Source: Epiperipatus broadwayi (taxonomy: Eukaryota > Onychophora > Udeonychophora > Euonychophora > Peripatidae). From it: 64,000 nucleotides of DNA. A program made the position numbers and the translations under genes. Shown here in pieces: positions 24,350 through 36,972 of the stretch (positions within the stretch are counted from its first letter, which is position 1; every line of letters starts with the position of its first letter). The notes below the pieces were generated by a model that saw only the letters and a list, made by a program, of their open reading frames with translations, had not been told where the DNA came from and did not search any database. The DNA lies in contig JAQFVV010000563.1 of assembly GCA_028023455.1 (NCBI GenBank), forward strand, positions 184,001 to 248,000. The letters are read 5' to 3'.

Positions 24350-25300
24350 AAACATCGCGCTATATAAAATGATTGATTTATAACAATGAACTGTTAAAAG
24401 GTAAAACATTCCATACAGTAGTGTGATGTTGACTGATTTATAACCAATAAAATGCTTGAAAAATAATCTACAAATCCAAAGCTGTTTTGTAAATATGTGA
24501 TCTACCTTACTATGACAATTTTTAATTCCATTGTTTTTTGGTTGCAATGAGACTAGAAATATCTGTAGAAAAATTATAATGCTCTTAATAAAGATCATGT
24601 ATAGAATCAGAAGATGATAGGTCTATAATTTTTAATATTTCTTTTTTTTTCTTATATATCCTTATCACTACTACTACCACTTTCCAATAACCTAGGCAGT
24701 CATTATTATTTAAATATTTAAAAGAAACAGTTTTACTAGCAATTGCCCTATTTCTTTATTTGTTTTTAAAATATTGGTAGTAATTTCTATCACTTCCTGA
24801 AGATTTTCTACTCTTCACTTAATTCTGTGTTTCATCTCTTTATTTAAACTCAAAGGATGTTGTAACTATAGAGATTACTTTGTTTCTTGCCTTTATAATT
24901 CACTGTAAAATTTGTCTGCATAACTTCAAAATGTTGTCCATCTTTTTCATAATTAGTATCATCTTTTGGATATATAAAAAAAAACTTTTCTTGCAATAAT
25001 AAAATGTCCTTTTATATATCTGAGACTTTTATTGTCTTCTGTAGTTTTCCTTGCTACTTCACTGTTACATTTTTTTATGCCATTGGTAACTTTTTTTCTA
25101 TACTATTTTACATAATTCCATATATACTATTTTATTGAATAAATAATTACAAAAAAAATCATATTCCTTTTTGTCATCATACAAAATGTCTTGTCTCTGT
25201 TGTTAAATTAATGTTTTGTTTATTACTTACCTACTAGCAGTTCAAAGCAAAATATCAATTATCTTCTTATTAATCCCTATCAAGTTTGATTCATTTTCAA
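24350..25300 (-). pseudogene. Decayed LINE reverse transcriptase relic
   Basis: Read on the minus strand, motifs of a non-LTR RT appear in order but in different frames: a lysine-rich segment between EN and RT (about 25000-24850), then KNYRPI (NYR-PI motif, about 24630), then VDHIFTKQL near 24500, matching the DHIFTL-Q segment of RTE and related RTs, followed by a degraded counterpart of FIDYKKAFDSV. Stops are frequent and the YADD box is not seen. The clade is uncertain. Confidence 0.5.
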
Positions 25301-28300
25301 AATCTATTAACATTTTAAAACTATTTGAAATTTCAAGTTTAAATTCACCGAAGTATTCAGAATTTTGATTGCATTAATGCTCTATTCAGCTTACCATTTT
25401 TACCTTAAAAAAGAATTTATAATATATTTTTCTTTTTTCTATAAATTCAATTCTACCTCCATAACACATTTTCATCCTTCAATTATTTCCACTTCTAACA
25501 TCAACATATCCCATAACAATTTTAAAATGTTGTTTGATCTAATAAAAAACATTCTGTATATTCACAGGCAATCATATAGTTCTTTACCACTATAAAAAAA
25601 TTATTGGAACATAAATATAAATTACTTATATTTGCTATTTTATATTATGTTGAATAATTAAATGTTGTCAATCTATCAGATATATCATTAATTTCTGCAA
25701 TGTTTTTATATTTTTATTTACATAAATCATTTCTACTTGTGCTCCCAATATTTGTACTTTTAAAGTAAAATGTAAATTCAAACTTCACTAAATGTGGCAA
25801 TATTTAATTCAAAATTAGACAGGCCTTTTTCAACTTGTACAACTTCCAGTCTAAGGAACAATGAGTAGAATTTATTTAAGTTTTTCATAATAGTAAATAT
25901 AAAAAAATAATCATCACTCACACACATATTCATGCAATCACTCATCCTCTTCTTCAGGTAAATTCAGATATTATCTTAGTTAAAAATTATTAAGCATTAA
26001 ACAAAGAATTAAACACCTGTAAACTCGCAATGTTAATAATAAGGTATCCATATTTATTTATAGTATGAATATTCTCACAGTAATACCAGCATCAATGTCA
26101 ACAGTATATGGAGAGAACATTAGGGATCAGTTGTGGTCATTCCCACTGTGACCTCAAAGAAAAATCAAATATTTCCTATTAATTAATAGCAAACTCATTT
26201 CCTAAGAAGTTTAGTTTTATATTATTGCTATTGCTATCATTGTTCTCTTTTCTTTTTGTCTCTCTATATATACAGTTTTAGATGTTTATTATCTCCAAAT
26301 GTTTACATATATATATACAAACGGGCCTGCGTTTGTAAGTATCCTGCTAAAAGGTGTATATAACCATTTATAATTAATTTACAACATTCCAGATGTAAAC
26401 TCTAAACAACTATAAACTATCGACTAGAGAGAAAGACATCAGACTGACCTCTCTCACAATATTTTCAAAACAACTTATGATCATCATTCGATATAGAGGT
26501 TCTTAAAATCTAAATCGCCCAAACAAAGTCAATAATATTATTTTCAATTTAAATATCATATTTCAGATGACAAAATAAAAGAATGCATTGAAAAAAATTA
26601 ATATGTATATAATTACATGGTTAAAATATATAATTAAAATGGACTTTGAGGAATTCTGGGTAGGAATCTTAGATAGAGCAAATTTATCATGACCAGGATA
26701 AAATGATCAGAATATTACAAGTTTTTAAAATATCTCTGATTCACATCTTTAAAAAACATCTTTCCATAGATAAGTAACTGATATTACCATGAAGATTCAT
26801 CTTCTTCAAGACTAATGTGTTCTTAAAGGATGTTGTGATGATTTCCAAAACTATAGTGAGAATGTGAATGCCTTATAGATATTTCATATATTGATTTTTT
26901 GAAAAAAATATCAGAATTGTAATAAATCATACATGAAAGAAAGTTGAAACCTAATTTCTCATCTGTCTAGGATCTTAGTTAACGAACTTAGTAAAATTAT
27001 TATTAGTAATTGAAGGAAGAGATTGAAGAAAAATAATCCATAACGCAGAAATATATTGCATTTCTTCACTTTGTATAAAGTGATGGATTTTTAAATTCAA
27101 AGATTCTCTAATAGAACTTAAACCCATACTTTTAAAAATATTTCATTATTGTCAAAATTAGAAAAATAAAATTTAGTAAGAGAATCTTTAGAAATTCTAA
27201 ATGATCATACGGCACAAAAATAATTCGCATTATTTTTTATATGTAGTTTTTTTTTTTTTGATATTCAAAAATACGGTGGCCTACATAATGATATTTTACC
27301 AGAAATATGAAAAAATGAATATATATATATATATATAAGGTTTGCTTTTGATAATAACTATTTTAGATCAATAATAAATGCAACTTAAAAGTAAAAGAAA
27401 TATATATAAAAAGAAATATACTTTTTTTTTTTCCATACATATTTCCCATGGGTGAAAGATAATTAGATTTTTCACAATAACCAAATTTAACAAAATTCAT
27501 TTTTCCCTTCTAGAATTATTGAAAATCAATAGAATAATAAGTGTGAGGCTATATGCAATTTAGAATTCAGCAATAATAATTAAATAAAAACCTTCATAAA
27601 ATTATTAAAGAAAGAAACTAAGTTGACTCTCTGCGATCTTCATATTTCTCTGTTTCCTATTTAGATCTAATTTTCGAATACTATATTTTCATAAATATAA
27701 TAATTAGGTAGTTATCCTTATATATATTATTAAATAATTATAATATTAAATAAATGCTCTGAGCAATTAGCCTAATAAAAAAGTATACACTTAAGAGCAA
27801 AACTTACTGGATCAATTTAAAATTAAGTACGCAACAACAACAAAAAACTTTTGATTAATTGAATTAAACTACTATGGTTTATTTGAAAAACTGAACTGCA
27901 AATAATTTAAAAACATTTAAAAAAAATCTAGCATTATAACTAACTACAAATTGAAAAATAATATGCACAAACATACACGCACACCCAAATCAATTTTAAA
28001 TAAGTAAATCAGATTGGAGTATTTTTTTATATTTAGTAATAATCTACACTTTGAGTCCATTTAAAAATTAAAAAACAACAACATTCCACATACTACAAGA
28101 ATCATTATAATTAGGAAATTACAGATAATAAAAACCATTGCGAAATTTTTAATTTTAAAATAAGTGTAAAATACTGAACGTATATAAAGTTCCTTTTTTA
28201 AATAATGATAAAAATAAAATGCTACAGTGATAAAAGCATTGTCATATTCTGAAGAATATTTATCATAATGTATGAGCAATGATTAAATAACATAGCGATA

Positions 28301-28320
28301 CTAAGACTAACCTTAAGAAA
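25301..28320. other. No gene seen
   Basis: A+T-rich DNA. The short frame at 25365-25595 (+) is Ser/Ile/Phe-rich without a domain. 26320-26470 is slightly GC-richer but unassigned. TA microsatellites occur near 26305 and 27320. Confidence 0.3.
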
Positions 28321-29205
28321 AGTTTATGACAGGATAATTCCACATCTCCAAAACTTGTTGCAGCACTTTCACAAAACGTGTTTAATGGATTAGCTAAGAT
28401 AAAAAACTGCAAAAAATATTACTGAAATCATGTTGATTTTTCAGACAACGTGATGGTCTATGTAATGCTAAAGAGCTTCAGAAAATATCACAAAAGGTAT
28501 CAAATGAAAGTAAAAAGTTAGGGCTAAAGACAAATGATAAAACACACTAAAATAATACTCAATGAATTTTCTCAGAAAAAAACTAAAGATTGATAACGAT
28601 GAATTAGAACAAATTAAGAATTATAAATAACTTAGTCAGATTATTGATATAGATAAAAATAATGCATAAAATTAATCATAGAATTCAACTTGGATGGAGT
28701 GTTTTTGATAGATATAACTTGATATTAAAAGGAAATTTGCTTGTGTGATTGAAAATGAAGATGTTTACTAAATCTAAATCTATTTTATCAGTTCTTACTT
28801 CTGTATCTGAGACGTGAACACACAACAAAAGAATAATACAGAAACTTCAGATCATTCAACAAATTATGGAGTAATATATGTTTGGAGTAATAAAAAGGGA
28901 TCAAAAATGAAATATACAAATGAGAAAGTAAACGATTATCACTGACATTACTGAAAAAATTAAGAGACTGAAACAGAACTAGGCTGAACATATTTCTAAA
29001 AGAAATGATAATAGATGGACAGTTAAAGTATTAAAATGGATTCCAGGAAGGGATAGAGATGACATGTGAGAAGAATTAATGCATTAAAGACCTTTGCTAA
29101 TGTAATATAAAGAAAAGAGGCTGACAATAAGAGAAATGAGATTAAACTTGGAGAGATGTTAATCCTGAAAAGGATCATAATGAATAGCTGAAAAATGATG
29201 ATTGT
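28321..29205 (+). pseudogene. RTE-type LINE, 3' half of ORF2, multiply broken
   Basis: Segments in consecutive frames follow the RTE order: STSPKLVAALSQNVFNGLA (motif B region), a degraded FADD box as FSDNVMVY (about 28438), then VKS-G, IMLNEFSQKK, LEQIKNYKYLSQIID (the FKYLGQIIT equivalent), SVLTSVSET (the LTYGSETW equivalent), MFGVIKRD, and AEHISKRNDNRWTVKVLKW with the tail block to about 29205. Stops and frameshifts occur every 20-50 codons and the catalytic Asp pair is changed (SDN), so it is long dead. The 3' tail block resembles the one at 1109-1237, indicating the same or a closely related RTE family. Confidence 0.8.
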
Positions 29206-29526
29206 GAATGATAGCAGTACCATCAACTTGAATATTCCATTTCTTGGAATATCACCAAAATCAATCATTATTGCAGTATTAACACTTTTTTTTTTCAAAT
29301 TAGTGTATTATCTTTAAAAAAGTGAAAAGATAATAAGCATGGGTTTTATTAATAAAACATTTTATTTTGTCATGTACAGTTCTTAAGTTCCCATTTATTT
29401 ACTTTAAAATATAAATTTTACAAACGGCCTTTAAATAATTCACTAGAAATAAAGTCTATCCAATAGCACCACTAAAAGATAAATGAAGAAAATAAAAAAC
29501 AAAAAAATCACCAGGCTTGAAAACAG

Positions 29527-29874
29527 GTGAGAATTTTTAGTTTTCCCAATGAGATCTTATTCTCATATAACTTGAAACCCATTAAAAATGATCTAATGGA
29601 TGAAGAGTTCACAAAAAGTTCAAGCATTAGAAAGTGTCGATTAGAGATGCAATCAATCGACTTAATCCAGAGTCCATCAATCAATCAATGCAATATACAA
29701 TGCATGTCAACACTCACATTCCCAGCTAAAATTTGGTGGTTAATAGAATTGGTTATGTATTGGACATCTGAAAAAAGATCTGATTCCATTTTGAAAGCAA
29801 ATAAAATTATTGTACCCAAATTGAATCAAATCATAGCAAAGCTGTCAAATGAGTCAACAACTAACCACACATAA
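29527..29874 (+). CDS. Unrecognised 115-codon open frame
   Basis: The frame opens at GTG 29527 and stops before 29875. The product is mixed in composition (about 115 residues, no low-complexity run, four cysteines) and is longer than most chance frames in DNA this A+T-rich. I recognise no motif, signal peptide or membrane segment, and there is no ATG at the start. It could be a fragment of an exon, part of an old element, or chance. No neighbour supports any function. Confidence 0.15.
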   Translation: MRIFSFPNEILFSYNLKPIKNDLMDEEFTKSSSIRKCRLEMQSIDLIQSPSINQCNIQCMSTLTFPAKIWWLIELVMYWTSEKRSDSILKANKIIVPKLNQIIAKLSNESTTNHT

Positions 29875-31943
29875 GAATGTTGATCTCAGAGTAAATTATG
29901 TATATTTAATGTATCACCTTAATGACATTTTCCTTTATTAATATCATGATGCAAAGGAACACATAAATCATTCTCTCTTTAAAGTGAATCTTAATACATA
30001 TGTTAACCTGTAATATCACAAAAGTGCTTCTGATGCTAACAAGATACACAGTTCTCAATTAAATGAGAAGTTCAGCAGCAGCAACAGATCTCTATAGAAT
30101 TTGCATCTCTCTATAAAAATCTTCAAATGAAATACATTTTAATTTTAAAGTGTGAAAGTTATTTTAAGTACTGCAAATATTTAAATCATATTTAATCAAA
30201 TACTGTAATTTCAGAAATGTATGTATTAGAAGAAAAATTTTAATAAAGATAAAAGAAAAAAAAACTATGCTAATGGCTCATCTGTTCAAATAAGTGAAGC
30301 TTTATGTAGTTTAATATGGCACATTGTTTGTATTAACTGCCACACAAACTTACTTTATGAGTGCATATTTTTAGCATACATCTAAAATACATAACAATCA
30401 TCTTTCACTCAAAATGAATATTCATTTTTGTATTGAATTATCAATTATCACACTAAACATAATCAATATCTGAAGCCACATGTTTAAAATGTGTGTCCTT
30501 AATATTTTATCACATATAAATAAATAAAAAAGATGCACATGAAAAATGAAGATAATTATATGTGTGTATATATATAATAGATATATCTAAATTTATTTTT
30601 TTTGTAATGCAGTTTTGTTGACAGCCACTAGAAGCTGTTTGGGTTTCATTTCCAACATTTTATTTTAAGATTAAATCTTCATTAAATATTATATATCAAT
30701 AAATATTACATTATTTATTAGAATTATAAGTTTACAAATGAAAATGTTCATAAAAATAATACTTCAACTTCGCAAATATAGAAAAAAATGAATGAAGTAA
30801 AATATATAAACAAAACAATAGCTTTTTATTGGTACTTTAGCATTAGACTTGCTTCAAAATATCAGTCATACTGGGTTAGGGTTAGATTTAGGGTTGAGGT
30901 CAAGTTTCATCTCAGAAGGTTTAATACTAAAGTAGATTCTTGTTGTATTGGATTATTGTTGCACTGCCAATAAAAATATAAAATAAATGAAATATTTGTT
31001 ATTTAAACTCCATTTTTATGACCTGAATAAATTATTGTAAAGTCACCATAAAGCAATAAAGTTCCATTCTAAAATTTAAAATTTACTTAGAATTATTAAA
31101 AAATAAAATGTATTTGTCAAGGCAAGGTAAATTATAATTTTCTTTTTTACCACTAATAGTATTGCATAATTTGTCTTTGAATGACACATATGTTTAATCA
31201 TGAACATTTTTATATTAAAATAAGCATTTTACAAAACATTTGAAAATATTCATCACAAATATGTAAATAAACTATGGAAAATAAGCACTTTTCCTTTCCT
31301 AGGTCACACTCAAAAAACCACATGTAAGGGCTCTTACAAGCAATCATGAAGCTTGAGAATAATCAATATATCAATCAATGGCAATGTTAGTTGTTTGCAT
31401 CAGATTCTCAGCATAATAATGACATCTTCATTTTTTACAACTAATAAATCAAAATACATTAGCTGCAGTTCTTGCCATAAAATCATGCATAATCAACTAA
31501 CTAATGCTATTGTTAGTAGCAAAAAATAAAGGTAGGCCAAAAAAAATCACATCACCATGAAAACTATAAAAAAAATGATGATCAAACAGCAAAAATTAAA
31601 ATCTCAATAAAATGAAATATAAACATTTCTAATCTAAGAAAGAATAATTCATAATCATTTATGTATTTACTAAAAGATGATTATTATAAGATATTTGCTA
31701 AAAGTTTATATAGGTTTTACTCTAACTGAAAAGACCTGCTTGAATGAAATGCATTTTAGAAAATCCGTTAGCATACCCTCTCCACTGAATGCCGTTTTAC
31801 ATTTGAAATATAAAAATAAATCACTGATTACAAATAAGATAGTAGTATATGAATAAAATAAGAAAATGTTAAGAATACAGATTACCATACAGTTGTGTAA
31901 ATAATATTTAAGAATATTTCAATTTTCCTGAAATTGAAATTTT
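29875..31943. other. No gene seen
   Basis: A+T-rich DNA with several short chance frames. A slightly GC-richer patch near 30860-30970 has the short frame SYWVRVRFRVEVKFHLRR, made largely of TTAGGGTTAGATTTAGGGTT-like sequence, and is not convincingly coding. Confidence 0.3.
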
Positions 31944-32350
31944 GGTACTTTGGTATTAACTATGCTATGACATACTACACAACCCACTGGTAAATATCAT
32001 TGATGAAGAAACAAAACAATGTCATGGCAACTGAAACATTGGTATGACTAATCGATAGAAGTGGTCAAGGTGTTTTCATGGTCACCTTTGAGATTTGCAA
32101 TAATTGAGTGAATTTTGGTAAATATCTGTTTTTTACCTGCTTGCATTGATCAAGTGAGAGGTGTTTTTTATTGTGTTTTTACCACCATTTTGAATATTTT
32201 GTAGAAATTGAATATTTTGATTACTGATGTATTACTGATTTATTACTCATTTTATATTTTGATCACTGAACTATTACTGATTTATTGCTGATTTTATTAC
32301 TAATTTATCAAATTTTATTGCTAATTACCATTTATTCCTAATTAAGCAAG

Positions 32351-33200
32351 ATGTCTGGGAAAATACAAGAAAAGGAAAAGAAAGATATTAAGTTATGAGA
32401 CTTACCATCTCCCAAAGAAAAAGCAATTGAATTCTTCCAAACGTATGGAATTATACTGAGTGGAAAATGTTGTGAAAACGGCCATGAAATAAAAATATAT
32501 TAATAACTATGAGAAACAATGGTGATGTAATTTTCAACACTGTTTGAAAAGAATTGCAATCAGGAAAGAGACATGGTTTGAAGGACCGAGAATCAATTTC
32601 GTCACAGTGGTTAGATTCATATATATTTGGTCTAGAGAATTGACATCGGTACCATTTTGTGAAGATCAATTACAAATTGCGAGTAAAAAAATGGTTGATT
32701 GGAATAACTATCTCCACGAAATGTGCACCTGGAGACTCTTATGTAAGGAAAAAATGAAAATCGGAGGTCCTAACAGAATCATCGAAGTAGATTAAAGTCT
32801 TTTTTCAAAATGTAAAAATAATGCAGGCACAAACTACTCCCATACCAGTGAATATTCGGTGGTATTCGCAGGGAGACTGACCAATGTTTTGTAAAAGTCA
32901 TTCGATTCAGAACCACATCCACTCTGATGCAAGCCATCAGAGAAAATGTAGAGGAAGGGTTTACACTTTACAGTAACTGCTGGAAAAGTTATAAAAACAA
33001 AGAATTAAAGGAGGTCAGATACGATCACCTGCAGACCCATCAACCAGAGTTCACACTCAAAATATATAAAGGTTGTGGGGCCTAGTAAAATGGTGGAATA
33101 AAAAACACAGAGGGACAGCTAGACAATACCTATATTTCTATTTGACAGAATTTATGTGGAGGCGATGCTGCAAAGATGATATAAGAGAATTCAGTCCACC
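32351..33200 (+). pseudogene. Merlin transposase (DDE, IS1016/ISXO2-like), multiply broken
   Basis: A Merlin transposase would cut and paste the element using a DDE site. From ATG 32351 the pieces are: a C-x-NGHEI zinc-like remnant (about 32470); IRKETWFEGPRINF and FIYIWSRELTS (32560-32660); VDWNNYLHEMCTWRLL; then IGGPNRIIEVD. The first catalytic Asp is kept at 32790-32792, but the usual following Glu codon is TAA. The second site, normally SDCW, reads YSNCWKSY at 32969-32992, a D-to-N change. The late VNHS-F-DP-TGAHT block is largely lost. RGTARQYLYFYLTEFMWRR at 33109-33165 is the usual C-terminal block. Several frameshifts lie between. Family assignment is strong; activity is excluded. Confidence 0.85.
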
Positions 33201-33412
33201 ACAGTGACTTCTATTTGTAAGTAGAATTCATTTGGTATTTTATTTCTTACATTTTTTATAAAATATATTTTTGTAACCTTTTTTTTTTAAAAAAAAAAAA
33301 AATTGTTTGTAACATCGCCATTTTTCCTTTTTCAGTATCACAGTATCTCAGAAAGGCAGTTATTTATAGTTAATATTTGAGAACAATTTGTAGCCTTTTT
33401 TTAAATGTAAAT

Positions 33413-33665
33413 AATTAGTTAAGTACCATTAAAAATTCTAATGATTATAATATTCATTTTTGAAAATATTTTATTGTAATAAATTATTACTTATTATTTC
33501 ATTTCTTATTGGAGTAAATTATTAGTTATTATTTCATTTCTTTGTTTCAGAGCCAAATGATTAGTTAAATATCATTAAAAATTCTAATGACTATTTATAA
33601 TATTCATTTTTGATAATTTTTTATCATAGTAAATTATTAGTTATTATTTCATTTCTTTGTTTCAG
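33413..33665. repeat. Imperfect ~146-bp tandem duplication inside Merlin
   Basis: The units at about 33413-33502 and 33559-33665 share AATTCTAATGA, ATAATATTCATTTTTGA and TTATTATTTCATTTCTTTG; the last part also occurs a third time at about 33507-33550. It lies between the transposase relic and the right-end foldback. Confidence 0.65.
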
Positions 33666-33706
33666 GGCATGGAATGGCCAACATGGTGACGTTCGACATC
33701 TCCTTC

Positions 33707-33917
33707 TTTGGTATTAACTATGCTATGATGTACTACCATGAAGGCATACAACTCTAATCTTCTGATCTTTAAGATAACTTCTCCACATGGTCTGTGGGCA
33801 AGCTTTATTGATTAAGTTTGTTTGCAAATCACTTGGTGATGTTATCTTAAAAATTGGAAGATTAGAGTAGTATGCTTTTGGTGTAGTACATCATAGCATA
33901 GTTAATACCAAAGTACC
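33707..33917. repeat. Foldback (MITE-like) segment at the right end of Merlin
   Basis: Arms of about 70 bp are imperfectly complementary: TTTGGTATTAACTATGC with ACTCTAATCTTC on the left, and their reverse complements on the right, around a ~60-bp loop. The right arm is also the right end of the 2-kb Merlin copy. Either a Merlin-derived MITE sits here or the terminal repeat was duplicated internally. Confidence 0.75.
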
Positions 33918-34024
33918 GAAATGTCAATAAAAATTAAAATAGAATAATTTCTAACCTACTAAAGAAATATCAATAATCACTTGTATATTCATTAAAAATT
34001 AAGTATTGAGAACAAACATTTAAC

Positions 34025-34026
<2 letters not shown>

Positions 34027-34113
<87 letters not shown>
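34027..34113. repeat. (AAT)n microsatellite
   Basis: About 29 uninterrupted ATA/AAT units. The reverse strand reads as a poly-isoleucine frame, which is an artefact of the repeat. Confidence 0.97.
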
Positions 34114-34117
<4 letters not shown>

Positions 34118-35825
34118 CGTTTAAAAAAATGTGCGAGAGTGTGTGATTGTTTGTTATCAAAAGCATATTCACCCAAATACAATCATATTTATAAACATTT
34201 TAAAAATTCTTTGACAGTTTCTTATATTCTGTAGACCTTTTTTTTTTAATCCACATTTTTTGATGTTTAAATCATCCATTTTGGTAGTTGTAACTAAATT
34301 AGAAATTAAATGATTTGTTTGATCAGTTATAACTTCCCACATGCTGTAAATGTCCAAACAGTTTCAGATATCATTTTTCAATCTCTTCTATCAAAATACT
34401 ATCAAAATTCTGCTTGTGTTTATTTTGAATTTTGCTTCAGTATTAAAAATTATTTGAGGTCATTATATTCTACAACTTTTAATTATCCTGTGTCAAAGTC
34501 ATGACACTTGGTGTGCTTGTTTCTCTGCTTTGAATTACTTTATTGAACAAGTCAAAGCTTATCAATTTCTTGCTCACTTTAAAATCTTCCTTCATATTTA
34601 AATCTTTATTTGATTTGTTAAAATGATTGCACCTAAAATGTATAGTCATTGCAAATATTGATTCTTCAGAATCAATTAGATGTAATCCTATAGAAAAAAA
34701 AAAGTTGAGCGTTTTAAAATAAACAAATAAACTGTCGTGTGACATTCAATATCATGTATAATAGTGTGAGCATTCAACAAACTGTACTAAACTTTATATA
34801 TATTATTTGACTTAACTGAGAATCAATCTTGGAACATTTAACTCTAGTAACAATAAGTGTGTGATAAATTGCTTGGAATAGCAAAATAAGCATTTAACAA
34901 GGCCAAAGATTTGTTTTTTCTAATTATATTACTTTCAATTCTAATATTTTCGGATTGTACTAAACTGCATGGAACAGTATTTAACAATTTTCTACCAATG
35001 TTCAAATCAATAAATTGATATCTCATTGCAAATTCATTATATACTTCATTGATGTAAGCATTAAAAAGAAGTGACTAAAATCTTATCTCAAGTTTTGATA
35101 CTTAAGGATTACTTCAGACACCAAAATTGATTACAGATAATTCCAGATATGAATTTTTAATATCAATAAAATTAATGATTCAAATTTTAAATTGTTTAAT
35201 TTGCTTCCACAAATTATAAATGACTTTTTAAACTAAATTCTGACAAATCAGCAAGAATATTCACAAACACACATATACAATATTAATAGAAAGAATTGAA
35301 GGCAATTTGTCTTTTTTTTTAAATGAAAGTTTGTAAAAGTAATGTGTATGTACATTTATAAAAAATGTAAGTTAAAATAAAATCAGTTAAGAACCGAATT
35401 TTATCTATAATTAGAATTTATCTCATTAAAGACATAATTAGGATTTTTTTTTTTCCTCAGGAATTTTTACAACCTTTCATTTGGAAAAAAAAAAAAGGAC
35501 AAACTGGTCTCAATTCTTTCTATTGATATTGTGTATGCATGTTTGTGAATATTTTAGTTGATTTGTCACAATATTTCTTAAAAAGTCATTTATAAGTTGG
35601 GGAAGCAAATTAAACAATTTAAAATTTGAATCATTAATTTCATTGATTAATAATTCACATCCGGAATTATCCTGAAGCAATCTTGGTGTCAGGACTAATT
35701 CGTACGTACCCAAGTTTTTTATGAGTCATATTGCTTGACAGAATGATTTTCCATCTTAATTTTTATTTCTATATATGTTTTACTACTGTAATGTACTACT
35801 TTAGTCTAAATTACAGTACAGATTC
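34114..35825. other. No gene seen
   Basis: A+T-rich DNA. The short frames at 34169-34357, 34310-34504 and 34479-34745 overlap on opposite strands and carry no domain. The segments at about 35190-35260 and 35545-35610 contain similar words in opposite orientation (AATTTTAAATTGTTTAATTTGC and a tail with GACAAATCA), a probable old inverted duplication. Confidence 0.35.
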
Positions 35826-35945
35826 CTGAACAGTTTGGCACAGTAGATAGAATTTTCAACATGGGACAGGAGGTCCCCGGATTGATTCTGATGCAGGTCT
35901 GATGCACGAACCTCTTATGAACTCCTAAGCAATAAAGACGTATGC
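35826..35945 (+). mobile_element. tRNA-derived SINE, second family
   Basis: A-box-like TTTGGCACAGTAGATAG (about 35836) and B-box-like GGATTGATTCTGA (about 35878) have tRNA-like spacing. They are followed by a tail with ATGAACTCCTAAGCAATAAAG. A diverged copy in opposite orientation lies at about 43345-43460, sharing the A box, B box and the GAAC...TGAACT..TAAGC tail. This family has a tRNA-unrelated tail, unlike the short SINEs elsewhere in the window. Confidence 0.6.
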
Positions 35946-36546
35946 CTTTTTTACAGTACAGATTTAAAAATATAATATTTTTATCCCCCCTCTCTCTGGT
36001 TCTTTTTATTTACAAACATCAAATAGATTTTATAGTTATTAACATCCCCCCCCCCCCCATTATTTTATTGAAGGCATTTTTCTACATATGATTGGTTCAA
36101 AGAATATTAACTTGTTTTTTTTTTTTTTCTACAAAGGTGACAGTTCCTAAATTATTCATTAATACATTGTCTGTGAAGATCTATAACAATAGATTTTTTT
36201 GCATTGCTAAATGCAATGATAAAATGACTGAGCTTCATGGATTACAGGACAATTCTGTTTACTTGAAGTACTTGGGCATCATATAATTTCCTGATGAAAA
36301 AAAATTAGATTATCTGTTTACAATAGAAGTTTCACTAACTACTAATATATTAGTCCTTTTACAATTAAAATACTAAAATAAATTAAGAGAATATTGAGTG
36401 ATTACCAACTACATCTGATGATGATCAAGTGATATTGTGTGGTGTCAATACCCTGCTACATAGTTAATATAATTCACCTTTAATTATACAATATTATATC
36501 TATAAAGAGAGTATTTTTTTTTAGTTAAACTGTGTATTATCTTGTA
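35946..36546. other. No gene seen
   Basis: Contains short C and T homopolymers (about 36045-36058 and 36112-36128). The 64-codon frame at 36092-36286 has a mixed composition but no recognisable domain. Confidence 0.3.
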
Positions 36547-36972
36547 TTAATTCCCAACAATTCAATATTTTGATGAATCTGCCATTATCAAAGTCAAGTT
36601 TTTAAAGAAAAACTGTTAGAACTCAAGTAGTAATGAGATTTGAGTGTGTAAGAAAGAAAGAAATTGAACATGAAGTAGTTGAGTATTCAGAATATGCAGA
36701 TTAACAAAATGTTTATTTTCTTCAATTTCACCATTAATCGAATTCAAGTTTATATTACAAGAAAAAGATTTGAGAACCATAAGGAAGTCTATTGAAATAT
36801 TAAAAAGATGTAATGGTTTAAATAAAGCTGATGAATCACAACATTGTCCATGCTCAATCTCAGTCTTTATTGCATATTCAATCTCATTACTACTTGAGAT
36901 CTAACAGTTTTTCTTTAAAAAGTTGAACTTGACAATGGCGGACGTTATTTCCTTCGAAATTATTGGGAATTA
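36547..36972. mobile_element. Foldback element (MITE-like) with ~105-bp arms
   Basis: The left arm starts TTAATTCCCAACAATT and continues through GCCATTATCAAAGTCAAG, TAAAGAAAAACTGTTAGA and TCAAGTAGTAATGAGATT. The right arm holds the reverse complements up to ATTGGGAATTA at 36972. The inner 60 bp of the arms are nearly identical and the outer part has diverged. The ~200-bp centre is non-coding. Flanking TAT on both sides could be a short target-site duplication. Confidence 0.75.

Larger units (their letters stand above)
31944..33917 (+). mobile_element. Merlin DNA transposon, decayed, with terminal inverted repeats
   Basis: Terminal inverted repeats begin GGTACTTTGGTATTAAC (31944) and end with its reverse complement at 33917; similarity continues for about 40 bp. 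Flanking octamers GAAATTTT (31936-31943) and GAAATGTC (33918-33925) agree at six of eight positions, compatible with an aged 8-bp Merlin target-site duplication. The interior encodes a dead Merlin (IS1016/ISXO2-like) transposase at 32351-33200. A second forward copy of the terminal repeat at 33707 makes the last ~210 bp a foldback of its own. Confidence 0.82.

Noticed and set aside
33970-34182. Poly-isoleucine open frame
   Set aside because: It is the reverse translation of the AAT microsatellite.
36411-36440. Another hammerhead core (CTGATGATGATC)
   Set aside because: No downstream GAAA at stem II distance and no flanking stem I; the CTGATGA words near 36280, 53087 and 61645 were rejected for the same reason.
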